Shown: positions 54,246 to 62,720, counted from the first letter of the stretch. The stretch is 64,000 nt of DNA from Erysipelotrichaceae bacterium (GCA_017442805.1 JAFRZA010000014.1:1-64000); one strand, 5' to 3'. A program made the numbers and translations. Notes: a model not told the origin generated them from the letters alone.

Positions 54246-55382
54246 ATGGATAACGAAAACATTGTTCTGACTCTCGAATCCAAGGCCGAACAGCTCACCG
54301 AAGAGCCAATCGTTCAGGAAAAGAAAGACATTCAGCCCGCCAAGCTGGACACTTCCATGCTGACGGAAGCCGACCAGAAGATGGTCGATGAATTCTCCGA
54401 GAAGATCGACATCACCCAGACCGACATCATCATGTCCTACGGTTCCGACGCTCAGAAGAAAGTCGCTGACTTCTCTTCCAACGCCCTCAACGACGTCAAG
54501 ACCAAGGACCTCGGTCAGATCGGCGACATGATCTCCGACCTGGTCGTCGAACTGAAGGGCTTTGAGATCGACAATCAGGAAAAGGGCATCAAGTCCTGGT
54601 TCAAGAAATCAGCCAACAAGGTTCAGGGCCTGAAGGCCAAGTACGACAAGGCTGAAGTCAATGTCAACAAGATCTGCGACCTGCTCGAAGGCCATCAGAT
54701 TCAGCTGCTGAAGGACATTGCCCTGCTGGATGAACTCTATGACAAGAACGAGATCAACAAGAAGGAACTGACCATGTACATCCTGGCCGGTCAGAAAAAG
54801 CTGAAATACGCCCAGGAAGTTGAACTGCCGAAGCTGGTCGCCACCGCTCAGGAAACCGGTCTTACCGAAGATTCCCAGAGAGCCAACGACTACGCCAACC
54901 TGATCAACCGCTTCGAGAAGAAGCTCCATGACCTGGAACTGACCAGAATGATCTCCATCCAGATGGCCCCGCAGATCAGACTCATTCAGAACAATGACAC
55001 CCTGATGGCGGAAAAGATCCAGTCCACCCTGGTCAACACCATCCCGCTGTGGAAGAGCCAGATGGTCATCGCCCTCGGCCTGTCCCATTCTCAGGAAGCC
55101 ATCGAAGCCGAAAAGGCTGTCGATGCCATGACCAACGAACTTCTCAAGAAGAACGCCGAAGCTCTGAAGCAGGGCACCATCGCTACGGCCGAAGCCAGCG
55201 AAAAGGGCATTGTCGAGCTTGAGACTCTGCAGTTCACCAACAAGTCCCTGATTGAGACTCTGGACGAAGTCCTGAAGATCCAGACCGAAGGACGTCAGAA
55301 GAGAACGGCTGCTGAAGTCGAACTCCGCAAGCTGGAAGCCGAATTAAGAGAAAAGCTTCTGGAAGTCAAGAAGTTCAACTAA
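54246..55382 (+). CDS. TelA/YaaN-family toxic-anion resistance protein
   Basis: 378 aa, almost wholly helical and soluble. The family core is visible in KGIKSWFKKSANKVQGLKAKYDKAEVNVNKICDLLEGHQIQLLKDIALLDELYDKN (about 112-166), then LELTRMISIQMAPQIRLIQNNDTLMAEKIQSTLVNTIPLWKSQMVIAL (about 225-273), which matches TelA/KlaA proteins tied to tellurite resistance. The biochemical function of TelA is unknown; links to envelope stress and Ter systems have been proposed. GGAGG lies 9 bp upstream. A terminator follows, which closes the four-gene unit. Confidence 0.88.
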   Translation: MDNENIVLTLESKAEQLTEEPIVQEKKDIQPAKLDTSMLTEADQKMVDEFSEKIDITQTDIIMSYGSDAQKKVADFSSNALNDVKTKDLGQIGDMISDLVVELKGFEIDNQEKGIKSWFKKSANKVQGLKAKYDKAEVNVNKICDLLEGHQIQLLKDIALLDELYDKNEINKKELTMYILAGQKKLKYAQEVELPKLVATAQETGLTEDSQRANDYANLINRFEKKLHDLELTRMISIQMAPQIRLIQNNDTLMAEKIQSTLVNTIPLWKSQMVIALGLSHSQEAIEAEKAVDAMTNELLKKNAEALKQGTIATAEASEKGIVELETLQFTNKSLIETLDEVLKIQTEGRQKRTAAEVELRKLEAELREKLLEVKKFN

Positions 55383-55401
55383 GCATCATTACTAAGGATC
55401 G

Positions 55402-55431
55402 AAACCTCCGGATCACCGGAGGTTTTCTTTC
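55402..55431 (+). terminator. terminator after telA
   Basis: Perfect 10-bp stem AAACCTCCGG/CCGGAGGTTT, loop ATCA, tail TCTTT. Confidence 0.9.
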
Positions 55432-55451
55432 GCTCCGGCTGACTGAGCGGA

Positions 55452-55467
55452 TTTTGTCAGAACAAAA
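55452..55467. repeat. inverted repeat upstream of the PPi-PFK promoter
   Basis: TTTTGT-cagA-ACAAAA: 6-bp arms with a 4-bp centre, just upstream of the -35 (55479-55484). Possible operator, not tied to a known regulator. Confidence 0.35.
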
Positions 55468-55478
55468 GCGCAAGTGCC

Positions 55479-55507
55479 TTAAAAACAGCCGCAAAAAATA
55501 GTATTAT
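55479..55507 (+). promoter_or_regulatory. PPi-PFK promoter
   Basis: TTAAAA (55479-55484), 17-bp spacer, TATTAT (55502-55507); AAGGAG follows 25 bp later. Confidence 0.55.
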
Positions 55508-55541
55508 TATATTAACGAACAACAAAAGAAGGAGAATGAAC

Positions 55542-57200
55542 ATGAAATTATCACCTCTTCAGATTGCCAGATACCAGTATCAGCCCAAACTGCCCGGCAT
55601 GCTGAGAAACGGCATCGCCGAGATCAGCGTCAGAACCGGCGAAAAAACCGCCAGCGTCGCTGACCAGCAGAAGATCGCGGCCTTATTCCCCAACACCTAC
55701 GGCAAGGAGGAAATCACTTTTGAAAAGGGTGCCAACACCTCGCCGGCGCGCAAGCATAAGGTCGGCGTCATCCTTTCCGGCGGCCAGGCTCCGGGCGGAC
55801 ATAACGTCGTCTGCGGACTTTATGACGCTCTGAAAGCCACCGACGGAGACAACGTTCTCTACGGATTCAAGAACGGCCCCATCGGCATCCTCAAGGATGA
55901 CTACGTCATCTTTGACGACGAACTGATCGATCAGTACCGCAACACCGGCGGCTTTGACATCATCGGTTCCGGCAGAACCAAGCTGGAAACGGAAGACCAG
56001 TTCGAAGTGGCCGCTGAGGTCTGCCGCAGCCACGGCATCACCGCCATCGTCATCATCGGCGGTGACGACTCCAATACCAACGCCGCTGTTCTGGCGGAAT
56101 ACTTTGCCGCCCATGATACCGGCGTTCAGGTCATCGGCTGCCCCAAGACCATCGACGGCGACCTGAAGAACGAAGACATCGAATGCTCCTTCGGCTTCGA
56201 TACCGCCACCAAGACCTACAGCGAACTGATCGGCAACATTGAAAGAGATGCCAATTCTGCCAAGAAATACTGGCACTTCATCAAGGTCATGGGCCGCTCC
56301 GCTTCCCATGTCGCCCTGGAATGCGCGCTGAAGACGCAGCCGAACATCTGCCTGATCGGCGAGGAAGTCGCCGCCAGGAAAATGTCACTGTCACAGATCG
56401 CCGACTACATCGCCGATTCCGTATGCGCCCGCGCGGAAAGAGGAATGAATTTCGGCGTTGCCATCATTCCGGAAGGCATCGTCGAATTCGTCCCCGAATT
56501 CTCGGTGCTGATCGCCGAGATCAACGAAATGCTGGCAGGCCAGAAGGCTGACGCGTTCAACGCTCTGGCCAGCTGGGAAGAGAAGTACGCCTTCATTGAA
56601 AAGGGTCTTACCGCCGAATCAATGAAGGTATTCGCCATCCTGCCTCAGGGCATCCAGCAGCAGCTCTTCCTGGAAAGAGATCCGCACGGCAACGTTCAGG
56701 TTTCCCTGATCGAATCCGAAAAGCTGTTCTCCGCTCTGGTTAAGGACAAGCTCGCCCAGCGTAAGCAGGCCGGGACCTACAACGGCAAGTTCTCCCCCCT
56801 GCATCACTTCTTCGGTTACGAAGGAAGATGCGCCTTCCCGTCCAATTTCGACGCCGACTACTGCTACTCTCTGGGCTACAATGCCTTCATGCTGATCCAG
56901 TACGGCTACACCGGTTATCTCTCCAAGGTATCCAATCTGGCCAAGCCGGCGGAACAGTGGGTCGCCGGCGGCATGCCGATCACCAAGATGATGAACATTG
57001 AAAGAAGAAACGGTGAAGACAAGCCGGTCATCAGAAAAGCCCTGGTTGAGCTGGACGGTAATCCCTTCAAATACTTTGCCGCCCACCGTCAGCAGTGGGC
57101 TGTCGAAACGGCCTTCACCTATCCCGGCGCCATTCAGTACTACGGACCGTCTGAAGTCTGCGACATCACGACGGAGACCCTGGCTCTGGAAAAAGCCTAG
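55542..57200 (+). CDS. pfp: diphosphate-fructose-6-phosphate 1-phosphotransferase (PPi-PFK)
   Basis: 552 aa, the long PPi-type rather than the 320-aa ATP-PfkA. It phosphorylates fructose-6-P with pyrophosphate, reversibly. Visible: GVILSGGQAPGGHNVV (about 71-86), IIGGDDSNTNA (about 168-178, where the GGDD form replaces the GGDGS of ATP enzymes and marks PPi use), CPKTIDGDLKNEDI (about 195-208, catalytic TxDxD) and KVMGRSASHVALECAL. Start chosen at MKLSPLQ, because AAGGAG is then 7 bp away; an ATG two codons earlier is too close to it. Own promoter; two terminators follow. Confidence 0.93.
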   Translation: MKLSPLQIARYQYQPKLPGMLRNGIAEISVRTGEKTASVADQQKIAALFPNTYGKEEITFEKGANTSPARKHKVGVILSGGQAPGGHNVVCGLYDALKATDGDNVLYGFKNGPIGILKDDYVIFDDELIDQYRNTGGFDIIGSGRTKLETEDQFEVAAEVCRSHGITAIVIIGGDDSNTNAAVLAEYFAAHDTGVQVIGCPKTIDGDLKNEDIECSFGFDTATKTYSELIGNIERDANSAKKYWHFIKVMGRSASHVALECALKTQPNICLIGEEVAARKMSLSQIADYIADSVCARAERGMNFGVAIIPEGIVEFVPEFSVLIAEINEMLAGQKADAFNALASWEEKYAFIEKGLTAESMKVFAILPQGIQQQLFLERDPHGNVQVSLIESEKLFSALVKDKLAQRKQAGTYNGKFSPLHHFFGYEGRCAFPSNFDADYCYSLGYNAFMLIQYGYTGYLSKVSNLAKPAEQWVAGGMPITKMMNIERRNGEDKPVIRKALVELDGNPFKYFAAHRQQWAVETAFTYPGAIQYYGPSEVCDITTETLALEKA

Positions 57201-57217
57201 AAATACCGTTGATACCG

Positions 57218-57247
57218 AAAGCGTGAGCCACCGGCTTACGCTTTTTT
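57218..57247 (+). terminator. PPi-PFK terminator
   Basis: 12-bp stem AAAGCGTGAGCC/GGCTTACGCTTT (one G-U), loop ACC, T run. It lies 18 bp past the stop. Confidence 0.85.
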
Positions 57248-57260
57248 CGGCTCTCTGATC

Positions 57261-57297
57261 AAAAAAACAGCGGCGCTGCCGCTGTTTCGCTTTTTTC
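57261..57297. terminator. second, bidirectional terminator before the vanX-like gene
   Basis: 10-bp stem AAACAGCGGC/GCCGCTGTTT with loop GCT; seven T on the minus strand and a CGCTTTTTT tail on plus. It stops the convergent VanX-like gene and any PPi-PFK read-through. Confidence 0.85.
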
Positions 57298-57302
57298 TCT
57301 GC

Positions 57303-57962
57303 CTAGCCTTTCAGGGACTGCCGGCAGTTGGGGAATTCAAAGTAGGTATCGGGATAAGGCTCATCGGCCATCGTGAAATGCCACCACTCGCAGTCGTAGG
57401 GCACAAAGCCGCCGTTGACCATAAGATCCTGCAGGAACCTGCGGTTTTCGTACTGCTCATGAGTGACCAGCCGGCTGTCCGGATGGGAAACCTCGCTGAA
57501 GAAGTCAAAGGGTGAGCCCATGTCCACTTCCTTGCCCGTTGTCATGTCCAATAAGGTCAGATCGACGGTGCTGCCCCGGCAATGACTGGACTGGCTGGCG
57601 ATGTAGCCCTTGGCGAAGAGTTCCTGTTTCTCAAGGTCAGGATAGAAGAAGGGCTTCATGCGCTGGTCGAGGTCCTCAATGCCCCAGAGGATGAAGTGCC
57701 TGACCGCCTTGGCCGGACGGTAGGCGTCAAAGATCTTCAGCCGGTAGCCGGCTACCATGGCCCGGCCGGCAATCGCCTTGAGGGCCCGGGCCGACTCCCT
57801 GGTCATGATGGCGCAGGGTTCCTCATAGCCGTCAATGCGCTCGCCGACGAAGTTGAAGGTGGAGAAGTAACGAATCTCCTGGACGATCTCGGGAACATAG
57901 TCGGACAGCAGCACGAAGCCGGAAGCGTCCATCTGGGCCTTTTTCTGAAAGTCAGTAGTCAT
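57303..57962 (-). CDS. D-alanyl-D-alanine dipeptidase (VanX/DdpX family)
   Basis: 219 aa, the usual VanX length. The zinc and catalytic residues are in SSHCRGSTVDLTL (SxHxxGxxxD, about 122-134) and CEWWHF (catalytic Glu and zinc His, about 191-196); FDAYRPAKA (about 78) holds the conserved Arg. It splits free D-Ala-D-Ala. No vanH, vanA or vanRS gene is adjacent, so a role in peptidoglycan turnover or D-Ala recovery is more likely than glycopeptide resistance. There is no signal peptide; it is cytosolic. Confidence 0.92.
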   Translation of the reverse strand: MTTDFQKKAQMDASGFVLLSDYVPEIVQEIRYFSTFNFVGERIDGYEEPCAIMTRESARALKAIAGRAMVAGYRLKIFDAYRPAKAVRHFILWGIEDLDQRMKPFFYPDLEKQELFAKGYIASQSSHCRGSTVDLTLLDMTTGKEVDMGSPFDFFSEVSHPDSRLVTHEQYENRRFLQDLMVNGGFVPYDCEWWHFTMADEPYPDTYFEFPNCRQSLKG

Positions 57963-57991
57963 GGCGTTAACCTCTCCTTTTCATCATCTGT

Positions 57992-58020
57992 ATTATGCGC
58001 TCAATTCGGCGCTTTCGCAA
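57992..58020 (-). promoter_or_regulatory. promoter of the vanX-like gene
   Basis: Minus strand TTGCGA (58015-58020), 17-bp spacer, CATAAT (57992-57997); AAGGAGAGG then precedes the ATG. Confidence 0.6.
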
Positions 58021-58027
58021 TTACCGG

Positions 58028-58057
58028 GCAAAAGAAAGAACGGCCTGAGCCGTTCCT
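58028..58057 (-). terminator. bactofilin operon terminator
   Basis: 7-bp stem GAACGGC/GCCGTTC, loop TCAG, then TTTCTTTT on the minus strand. Confidence 0.85.
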
Positions 58058-58076
58058 TCACTTATTGTCTTCTCTC

Positions 58077-58520
58077 TTACTTGTGCTTGATGACCATGTT
58101 GCCTTCCAGCAGAGCGCCGGCGGCGACAGACAGTCTTTCGGCACTGACAGCACCGTTGATCTCAGCGGATGAGAGAACATCCAGCTGATTGTTTACTTCG
58201 ATGTTGCCGTTGACCAGAGCGTCAATGCTGGCGTTCTTGGCCTTCATGTCAGCCGAGATCTTGCTGCCCTTTTCGACAGTCAGGGTAGCGCGGCTGGTAA
58301 TGGTGCCGTCGATCTTGGCACCGTCAACGATCAGGATGTCGTTAGCCTTGATGCTGCCCTGCAGAGTTCCGGAAATGTAGGCGTTGCCTTCGGACTTCAG
58401 GGTACCGTTGAACTGACCCTTCAGCTCGACGTCACCACCGCAGGTGATGGTGCCGGCCAGGCCTTCGATAACGGTTGATGAACCGATTATGGTCTTGCTG
58501 TTTTCAATAATCTCACTCAT
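58077..58520 (-). CDS. bactofilin (polymer-forming cytoskeletal protein) 1
   Basis: 147 aa. A right-handed beta-helix built of short repeats (LKGQFNGTLKSEGNAYISGTLQGSIKANDILIVDGAKIDGTI...), the bactofilin (DUF583) core, with short tails. Bactofilins assemble nucleotide-free filaments at the membrane and guide cell-wall enzymes in rod- or stalk-forming bacteria. It lies 10 bp after a second bactofilin, sharing the first four residues MSEI; the pair may co-assemble. Confidence 0.9.
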   Translation of the reverse strand: MSEIIENSKTIIGSSTVIEGLAGTITCGGDVELKGQFNGTLKSEGNAYISGTLQGSIKANDILIVDGAKIDGTITSRATLTVEKGSKISADMKAKNASIDALVNGNIEVNNQLDVLSSAEINGAVSAERLSVAAGALLEGNMVIKHK

Positions 58521-58530
58521 AGCCTACTCC

Positions 58531-59127
58531 TTACCGTCTGATGGTCAAACGACCGTTGATTACGGCGCCACCGTCAACTGACAGGTTTTCAGCTGTGATG
58601 TCACCGTTGATGATGGCGGAACCGCCAATTCTCAGAACTGAAACAATATCGACATCGCCCTGGATGGCCGCTTCGATTGAAGCGTTCTTGGCATTGACGT
58701 TGCCGACAATGTTGCTGTTCTGGGCCATGTTGAAGTCGTTCTGGCAGACGATGTTGCCATTGACCTTGCCTTCGCTCTTGATATCCAGTTCGCCGGTTTC
58801 GATGTCGCCTTCCACGCTTCCGTAGATGACGGCCTTGCCCTGGACGACCAGTTTACCCAGAATGGATCCTCTGATCTCGATGTTGCCGCCGCAGGTAACG
58901 TTGCTGTTGACAACGGTGGAAGCACCAATTACGGTGGTTTCATCATCTGCCGCTGAGATGACTCTCGGCTTGCCGGCAGCTGCCTTCGGCTTTTCTACAT
59001 GAGCGAACGGTGTCTCAAAGGCGGTCTCCTGGAATAAGGGGACATCCGCCATTTCCGGACCGTCAATGTTGTCCATGTCTGAAATAATTTTCTCTAAATC
59101 TTCTTCGTTCTTAATTATTTCACTCAT
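58531..59127 (-). CDS. bactofilin 2, with acidic N-terminal extension
   Basis: 198 aa. A 65-residue acidic, Pro/Ala-rich tail (NEEDLEKIISDMDNIDGPEMADV...) precedes the bactofilin beta-helix (about 66-190: VIGASTVVNSNVTCGGNIEIRGSILGKLVVQGKAVIYGSVEGDI...). Such tails often mediate membrane or partner binding. It probably arose with its neighbour by duplication. First gene of the pair. Confidence 0.9.
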   Translation of the reverse strand: MSEIIKNEEDLEKIISDMDNIDGPEMADVPLFQETAFETPFAHVEKPKAAAGKPRVISAADDETTVIGASTVVNSNVTCGGNIEIRGSILGKLVVQGKAVIYGSVEGDIETGELDIKSEGKVNGNIVCQNDFNMAQNSNIVGNVNAKNASIEAAIQGDVDIVSVLRIGGSAIINGDITAENLSVDGGAVINGRLTIRR

Positions 59128-59156
59128 ATTGCTCTCCGTTTCTATACCTTTCCTTT

Positions 59157-59179
59157 ATTATAACTTGAATTATGTCAAG
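59157..59179 (-). promoter_or_regulatory. bactofilin promoter region with inverted repeat
   Basis: Minus strand TATAAT (59157-59162) lies 29 bp before the start codon. Upstream the imperfect palindrome CTTGAcataatTCAAG (59164-59179) contains a TTGACA too close to serve as its -35. The repeat may be an operator or the remains of a prfB terminator. Confidence 0.45.
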
Positions 59180-59192
59180 AATAAACAGTTTT

Positions 59193-60297
59193 TCATTCCA
59201 CTATCGTGCTCTTGAGATAGGCATTGATGAACTCGTCGATTTCGCCGTTCATCACCTTGTCAACATTATTCTCCGCGTAATTGGTGCGGTGATCCTTGAC
59301 CAGGGTGTAGGGACAGAAGACATAGCTGCGGATCTGTGATCCCCATTCGATCTTCTTCTGCTCGCCCTTGATGGCCGCCATGCGGCTCTCCTGCTCCTCG
59401 ATGTAGCGCTGATAGAGCTTGCTCTTGAGCATGTTCATCGCCCGCTCGCGGTTCTGGATCTGGCTTCTTTCCGACTGGCAGGTGGTAACGATGCCGGTCG
59501 GCTTGTGGATGATCCGGACCGCTGAGTCGGTCTTGTTGATGTGCTGGCCGCCCGCTCCGGAAGCCCGGTGGGTCTCCACCTCAATGTCCTCCGGCTTGAT
59601 GTCGATCTGAATGTCGTCGTTGAATTCCGGCATCACATCGACGGAAGCGAAAGATGTATGCCGGCGGGCGCTGGAATCAAAGGGAGAAATGCGCACCAGG
59701 CGGTGCACGCCCCGTTCACCCTTGAGATAGCCGTAGGCCATGTATCCCTCGATCAGAATGCTGCAGGACTTGATGCCCGCTTCTTCCCCGTCCAGCATGT
59801 CCAGCAGGGTCACCTTGTAACCCTTCAGGGCTGCCCAGCGGGTGTACATGCGGTAAAGCATCAGTGCCCAGTCCTGACTCTCAGTGCCACCGGCACCAGG
59901 ATGCAGTTCCAGAATGGCGTTGTACTGGTCATACGGGTGGGACAGCAGGACGCTGATCTCAAAGTCCTCGTAGTCATGGGACAGCTGGCGGTATTCCTCC
60001 TCCAGCAGCATAATCATTTCCTCGTCCGACTCATCCTTCAGTTCCCTTAACAGGTCTTCCGATTCGCTGATGGTCTTTTCCAGGGAATTCATCTTGCGGA
60101 GGATCTCGTTGTTGTGGTTGGCTTCATTGATCAGGGCCTGGGCTTTCTTTCTGTCATCCCAGAAACCCTCCTGAAGCATCAGCTGACCGATCTCATCGCT
60201 TCTCTTCTGTTTCGCTTCGGTGTCAAAGAGACTCCTTCAGCTTGTAAAAGCGTTCGGCACAGCTGGATAAACCCTGTCTGATTTCATATAGTTCCAT
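59193..60297 (-). CDS. prfB: peptide chain release factor 2, with programmed +1 frameshift
   Basis: 367 aa in two frames. Codons 1-24 run from the ATG at 60297 to CTT (60226-60228), where an in-frame TGA (60223-60225) follows. Skipping one base reads GAC and opens the long downstream frame (343 codons). The site AAGGAG-TCT-CTT-TGA-C carries the internal Shine-Dalgarno and slippery CTT-TGA-C known from prfB, by which RF2 controls its own level. The main frame has the SPF stop-recognition tripeptide ([11 protein letters not shown]) and the peptidyl-transferase GGQ ([10 protein letters not shown]). RF2 reads TGA and TAA. The start lies 5 bp after secA, with AAGGAAG overlapping the secA stop. Confidence 0.96.
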
Positions 60298-60302
60298 CAG
60301 TC

Positions 60303-62648
60303 TTACTTCCTTTCGATGGTAATGCGGCAGTTCATGCAGAAGCTGACGACTTCCCGGGAGATGTTGTTCATCATCGTCTCAAACATCTCGTAACCTTCGG
60401 AAGTGTAGGCCTTCAGCGGATTGTCCTGAGCATAGGAGCGCAGGTGAATGCCGTCTCTCAGCTTGCTCATCAGATCGATGTGGTCGATCCACTTGGCGTC
60501 GATGATCTTCAGGACCATGACCTTTTCGATCCTGGTCATCTCCGGCTTGATCTCCTCGATCTTCTTCTCATAGTCATTCCAGAGAACATTGAAGGCGGCG
60601 TCCTTGATCTCATCCAGATCGCGCAGCGGCTCAATGGCCTTTCTGGCCTCCTGGCCATCGGCGTTCATCTTCGTCAGCGCCTCGATCAGGGTCTCTTTAT
60701 TGACCACATTGCCCTTAAGTTCGGGATCGATGTGGGCTTCCACCAGATCATCAGCCACTCTCTGGAACATTGACTCGACCACCCCGTGAACATCCGGATG
60801 CTCGAGGATCTCGTCACGCTGCTGGTAGATGGTCTCGCGCTGCTGCCGTAAGACATCGTCGTATTCCAGCAGGGTCTTACGGACGTCGAAGTTGTTGCCT
60901 TCAACGCGCTTCTGAGCGGACTCGATGGCCTTGGAGACCATCTTGGACTCGATGGAAGCGTCACCCAGCTGGTTGAACATCTCGGTGATCCTCTCGCTGC
61001 CGAAGCGCACCATCAGATCATCCTGCAGGGAGACGTAGAACTGCGAACAGCCCGGGTCGCCCTGACGGCCGGAACGGCCGCGCAGCTGATTGTCGATACG
61101 TCTGGACTCGTGTCTTTCCGAGCCGATGACGGCCAGACCGCCCAGTTCGACGACGCCGGGTCCCAGCTTGATGTCGGTACCACGGCCGGCCATGTTGGTG
61201 GCGATGGTAACGGCGCCTTTCAGACCGGCCTTGGCGATGATCTCAGCCTCACGCTTGTGGTTCTTGGCGTTGAGGACTTCATGCCGAACCTTTCTCTGGG
61301 AAAGCATCTTGCTGATGAATTCGGACACCTCGACGGAAATGGTGCCGACCAGTACCGGCTGGCCCTTGGAATGCCGTTCCATGACGTCCCTGATCAGGGC
61401 TTCATACTTGGCCTTCTTGGTTCCGAAGATGGCGTCGGGGTAGTCCGTTCTGATTACCGCCTTGTTAGTCGGGATCTCGGTTACCCGCATGTTGTAAATG
61501 GCGATGAATTCCTCTTCTTCGGTCTTGGCCGTACCGGTCATGCCGCACAGCTTGTTGTAGAGACGGAAGAAGTTCTGATAGGTAATGGTCGCCAGAGTCG
61601 AAGTCTCCTGCTTGATCGGCACGTTTTCCTTGGCTTCAATGGCCTGGTGCAGACCGTCGGAGAAGACACGGCCTTCCATGATACGGCCGGTGAACTCGTC
61701 AACGATGTAGACCTGACGGTCTCTGACCAGATACTCGACTTCATTGCTCATGGTATAGTTGGCCTTCAGGGCCTGGTTGATGTGGTGAACGATGGCGGTG
61801 TATTCCGGCTGATACAGGTTTTCCACCTTGAAGTACTCTTCCGCCTTGGCGACGCCTTCCTCGGTAAGGACGACGCTCTTGGACTGCACGTCGATGGAGT
61901 AGTCCTCGTCTTCCTTCAGCCGCTTGACGAACTTGTCGGCCTTGATGTAGAGGTTGGCGGTGTCCTTCTTGCCGCCGGAGATGATCAGCGGGGTACGCGA
62001 TTCATCGATGAGGATCGAGTCGACCTCGTCGACCAGCGCCATGTTCAGACCCCTGAGAACACGATCCTCGACTCTGGTGACCATGTTGTCACGCAGGTAG
62101 TCGAAACCAAGTTCGGAGTTGGTGGTGTAGGTAATGTCACAGGCGTAAGCCGCCTTTTTCTGGGAAGGGTTGAGAGCGTGGCGGTTCAGACCGACGGTCA
62201 GGCCCAGAAAACGGTGGATCTGTCCCATCCACTGGGAGTCTCTTTCCGCCAGGTAATCGTTGACGGTGACGACGTGAACGCCCTTGCCGGCCAGCGCGTT
62301 GAGGTAGACCGGGAAGATGGATGTCAGGGTCTTGCCTTCACCGGTCTTCATCTCGGCGATGTCGCCCTGGTGCAGGACCACGCCGCCGATCAGCTGAACG
62401 TGATAGGCGCGCTCGCCGATGACGCGGGCGGCCGCTTCCCTGACGACCGCGTAGGCCTCGGGAAGAATGTCATCCAGCGTAGCTCCATTAGCTAACTGTT
62501 CCTTAAAATACGGTGTCTTGGCCTTGAGCTGTTCATCGCTCAGGCTCTTCATTTCCTCTTCGTATGCTTCAATCGGCGCAACCCGCTTTTCCAGGTTCGC
62601 CAGTTCTCTTTTATTTGAATCAAAAAGCTTATTCAACAATGATGCCAT
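60303..62648 (-). CDS. secA: preprotein translocase ATPase SecA
   Basis: 781 aa, short for SecA (E. coli 901), as in other Gram-positives. Walker A MKTGEGKT (about 99-106), DEAD-type VDEVDSILIDESRTPLIISGG, preprotein cross-linking domain and the second nucleotide fold IATNMAGRGTDI with GSERHESRRIDNQLRGRSGRQGD. It ends NCRITIERK, so the usual C-terminal linker and zinc-binding (SecB-binding) CxCxSGxxxxxCH tail is absent. Followed by prfB, a common Firmicutes pairing. Confidence 0.97.
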   Translation of the reverse strand: MASLLNKLFDSNKRELANLEKRVAPIEAYEEEMKSLSDEQLKAKTPYFKEQLANGATLDDILPEAYAVVREAAARVIGERAYHVQLIGGVVLHQGDIAEMKTGEGKTLTSIFPVYLNALAGKGVHVVTVNDYLAERDSQWMGQIHRFLGLTVGLNRHALNPSQKKAAYACDITYTTNSELGFDYLRDNMVTRVEDRVLRGLNMALVDEVDSILIDESRTPLIISGGKKDTANLYIKADKFVKRLKEDEDYSIDVQSKSVVLTEEGVAKAEEYFKVENLYQPEYTAIVHHINQALKANYTMSNEVEYLVRDRQVYIVDEFTGRIMEGRVFSDGLHQAIEAKENVPIKQETSTLATITYQNFFRLYNKLCGMTGTAKTEEEEFIAIYNMRVTEIPTNKAVIRTDYPDAIFGTKKAKYEALIRDVMERHSKGQPVLVGTISVEVSEFISKMLSQRKVRHEVLNAKNHKREAEIIAKAGLKGAVTIATNMAGRGTDIKLGPGVVELGGLAVIGSERHESRRIDNQLRGRSGRQGDPGCSQFYVSLQDDLMVRFGSERITEMFNQLGDASIESKMVSKAIESAQKRVEGNNFDVRKTLLEYDDVLRQQRETIYQQRDEILEHPDVHGVVESMFQRVADDLVEAHIDPELKGNVVNKETLIEALTKMNADGQEARKAIEPLRDLDEIKDAAFNVLWNDYEKKIEEIKPEMTRIEKVMVLKIIDAKWIDHIDLMSKLRDGIHLRSYAQDNPLKAYTSEGYEMFETMMNNISREVVSFCMNCRITIERK

Positions 62649-62669
62649 GGTAAAACCTCCATCCTGTTA

Positions 62670-62678
62670 ATTGTACCA
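62670..62678 (-). promoter_or_regulatory. extended -10 promoter of secA-prfB
   Basis: Minus strand TGGTACAAT, 22 bp before the ATG; GGAGG precedes the start codon. The -35 is poor. Confidence 0.55.
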
Positions 62679-62691
62679 TATGCCGGCCGGA

Positions 62692-62720
62692 AAGAAAACA
62701 AAGGCGAGAGCGCCTTTGTT
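62692..62720 (-). terminator. cold-shock gene terminator
   Basis: 10-bp perfect stem AACAAAGGCG/CGCCTTTGTT, loop CTCT, tail TTCTTT on the minus strand. Confidence 0.88.

Noticed and set aside
57303-57962. Glycopeptide resistance cluster
   Set aside because: Only the dipeptidase is present; flanking genes are PPi-PFK and bactofilins.
61110-62495. 461-aa plus-strand open frame opposite secA
   Set aside because: secA is unmistakable on the minus strand; the plus frame is a shadow without start signals.
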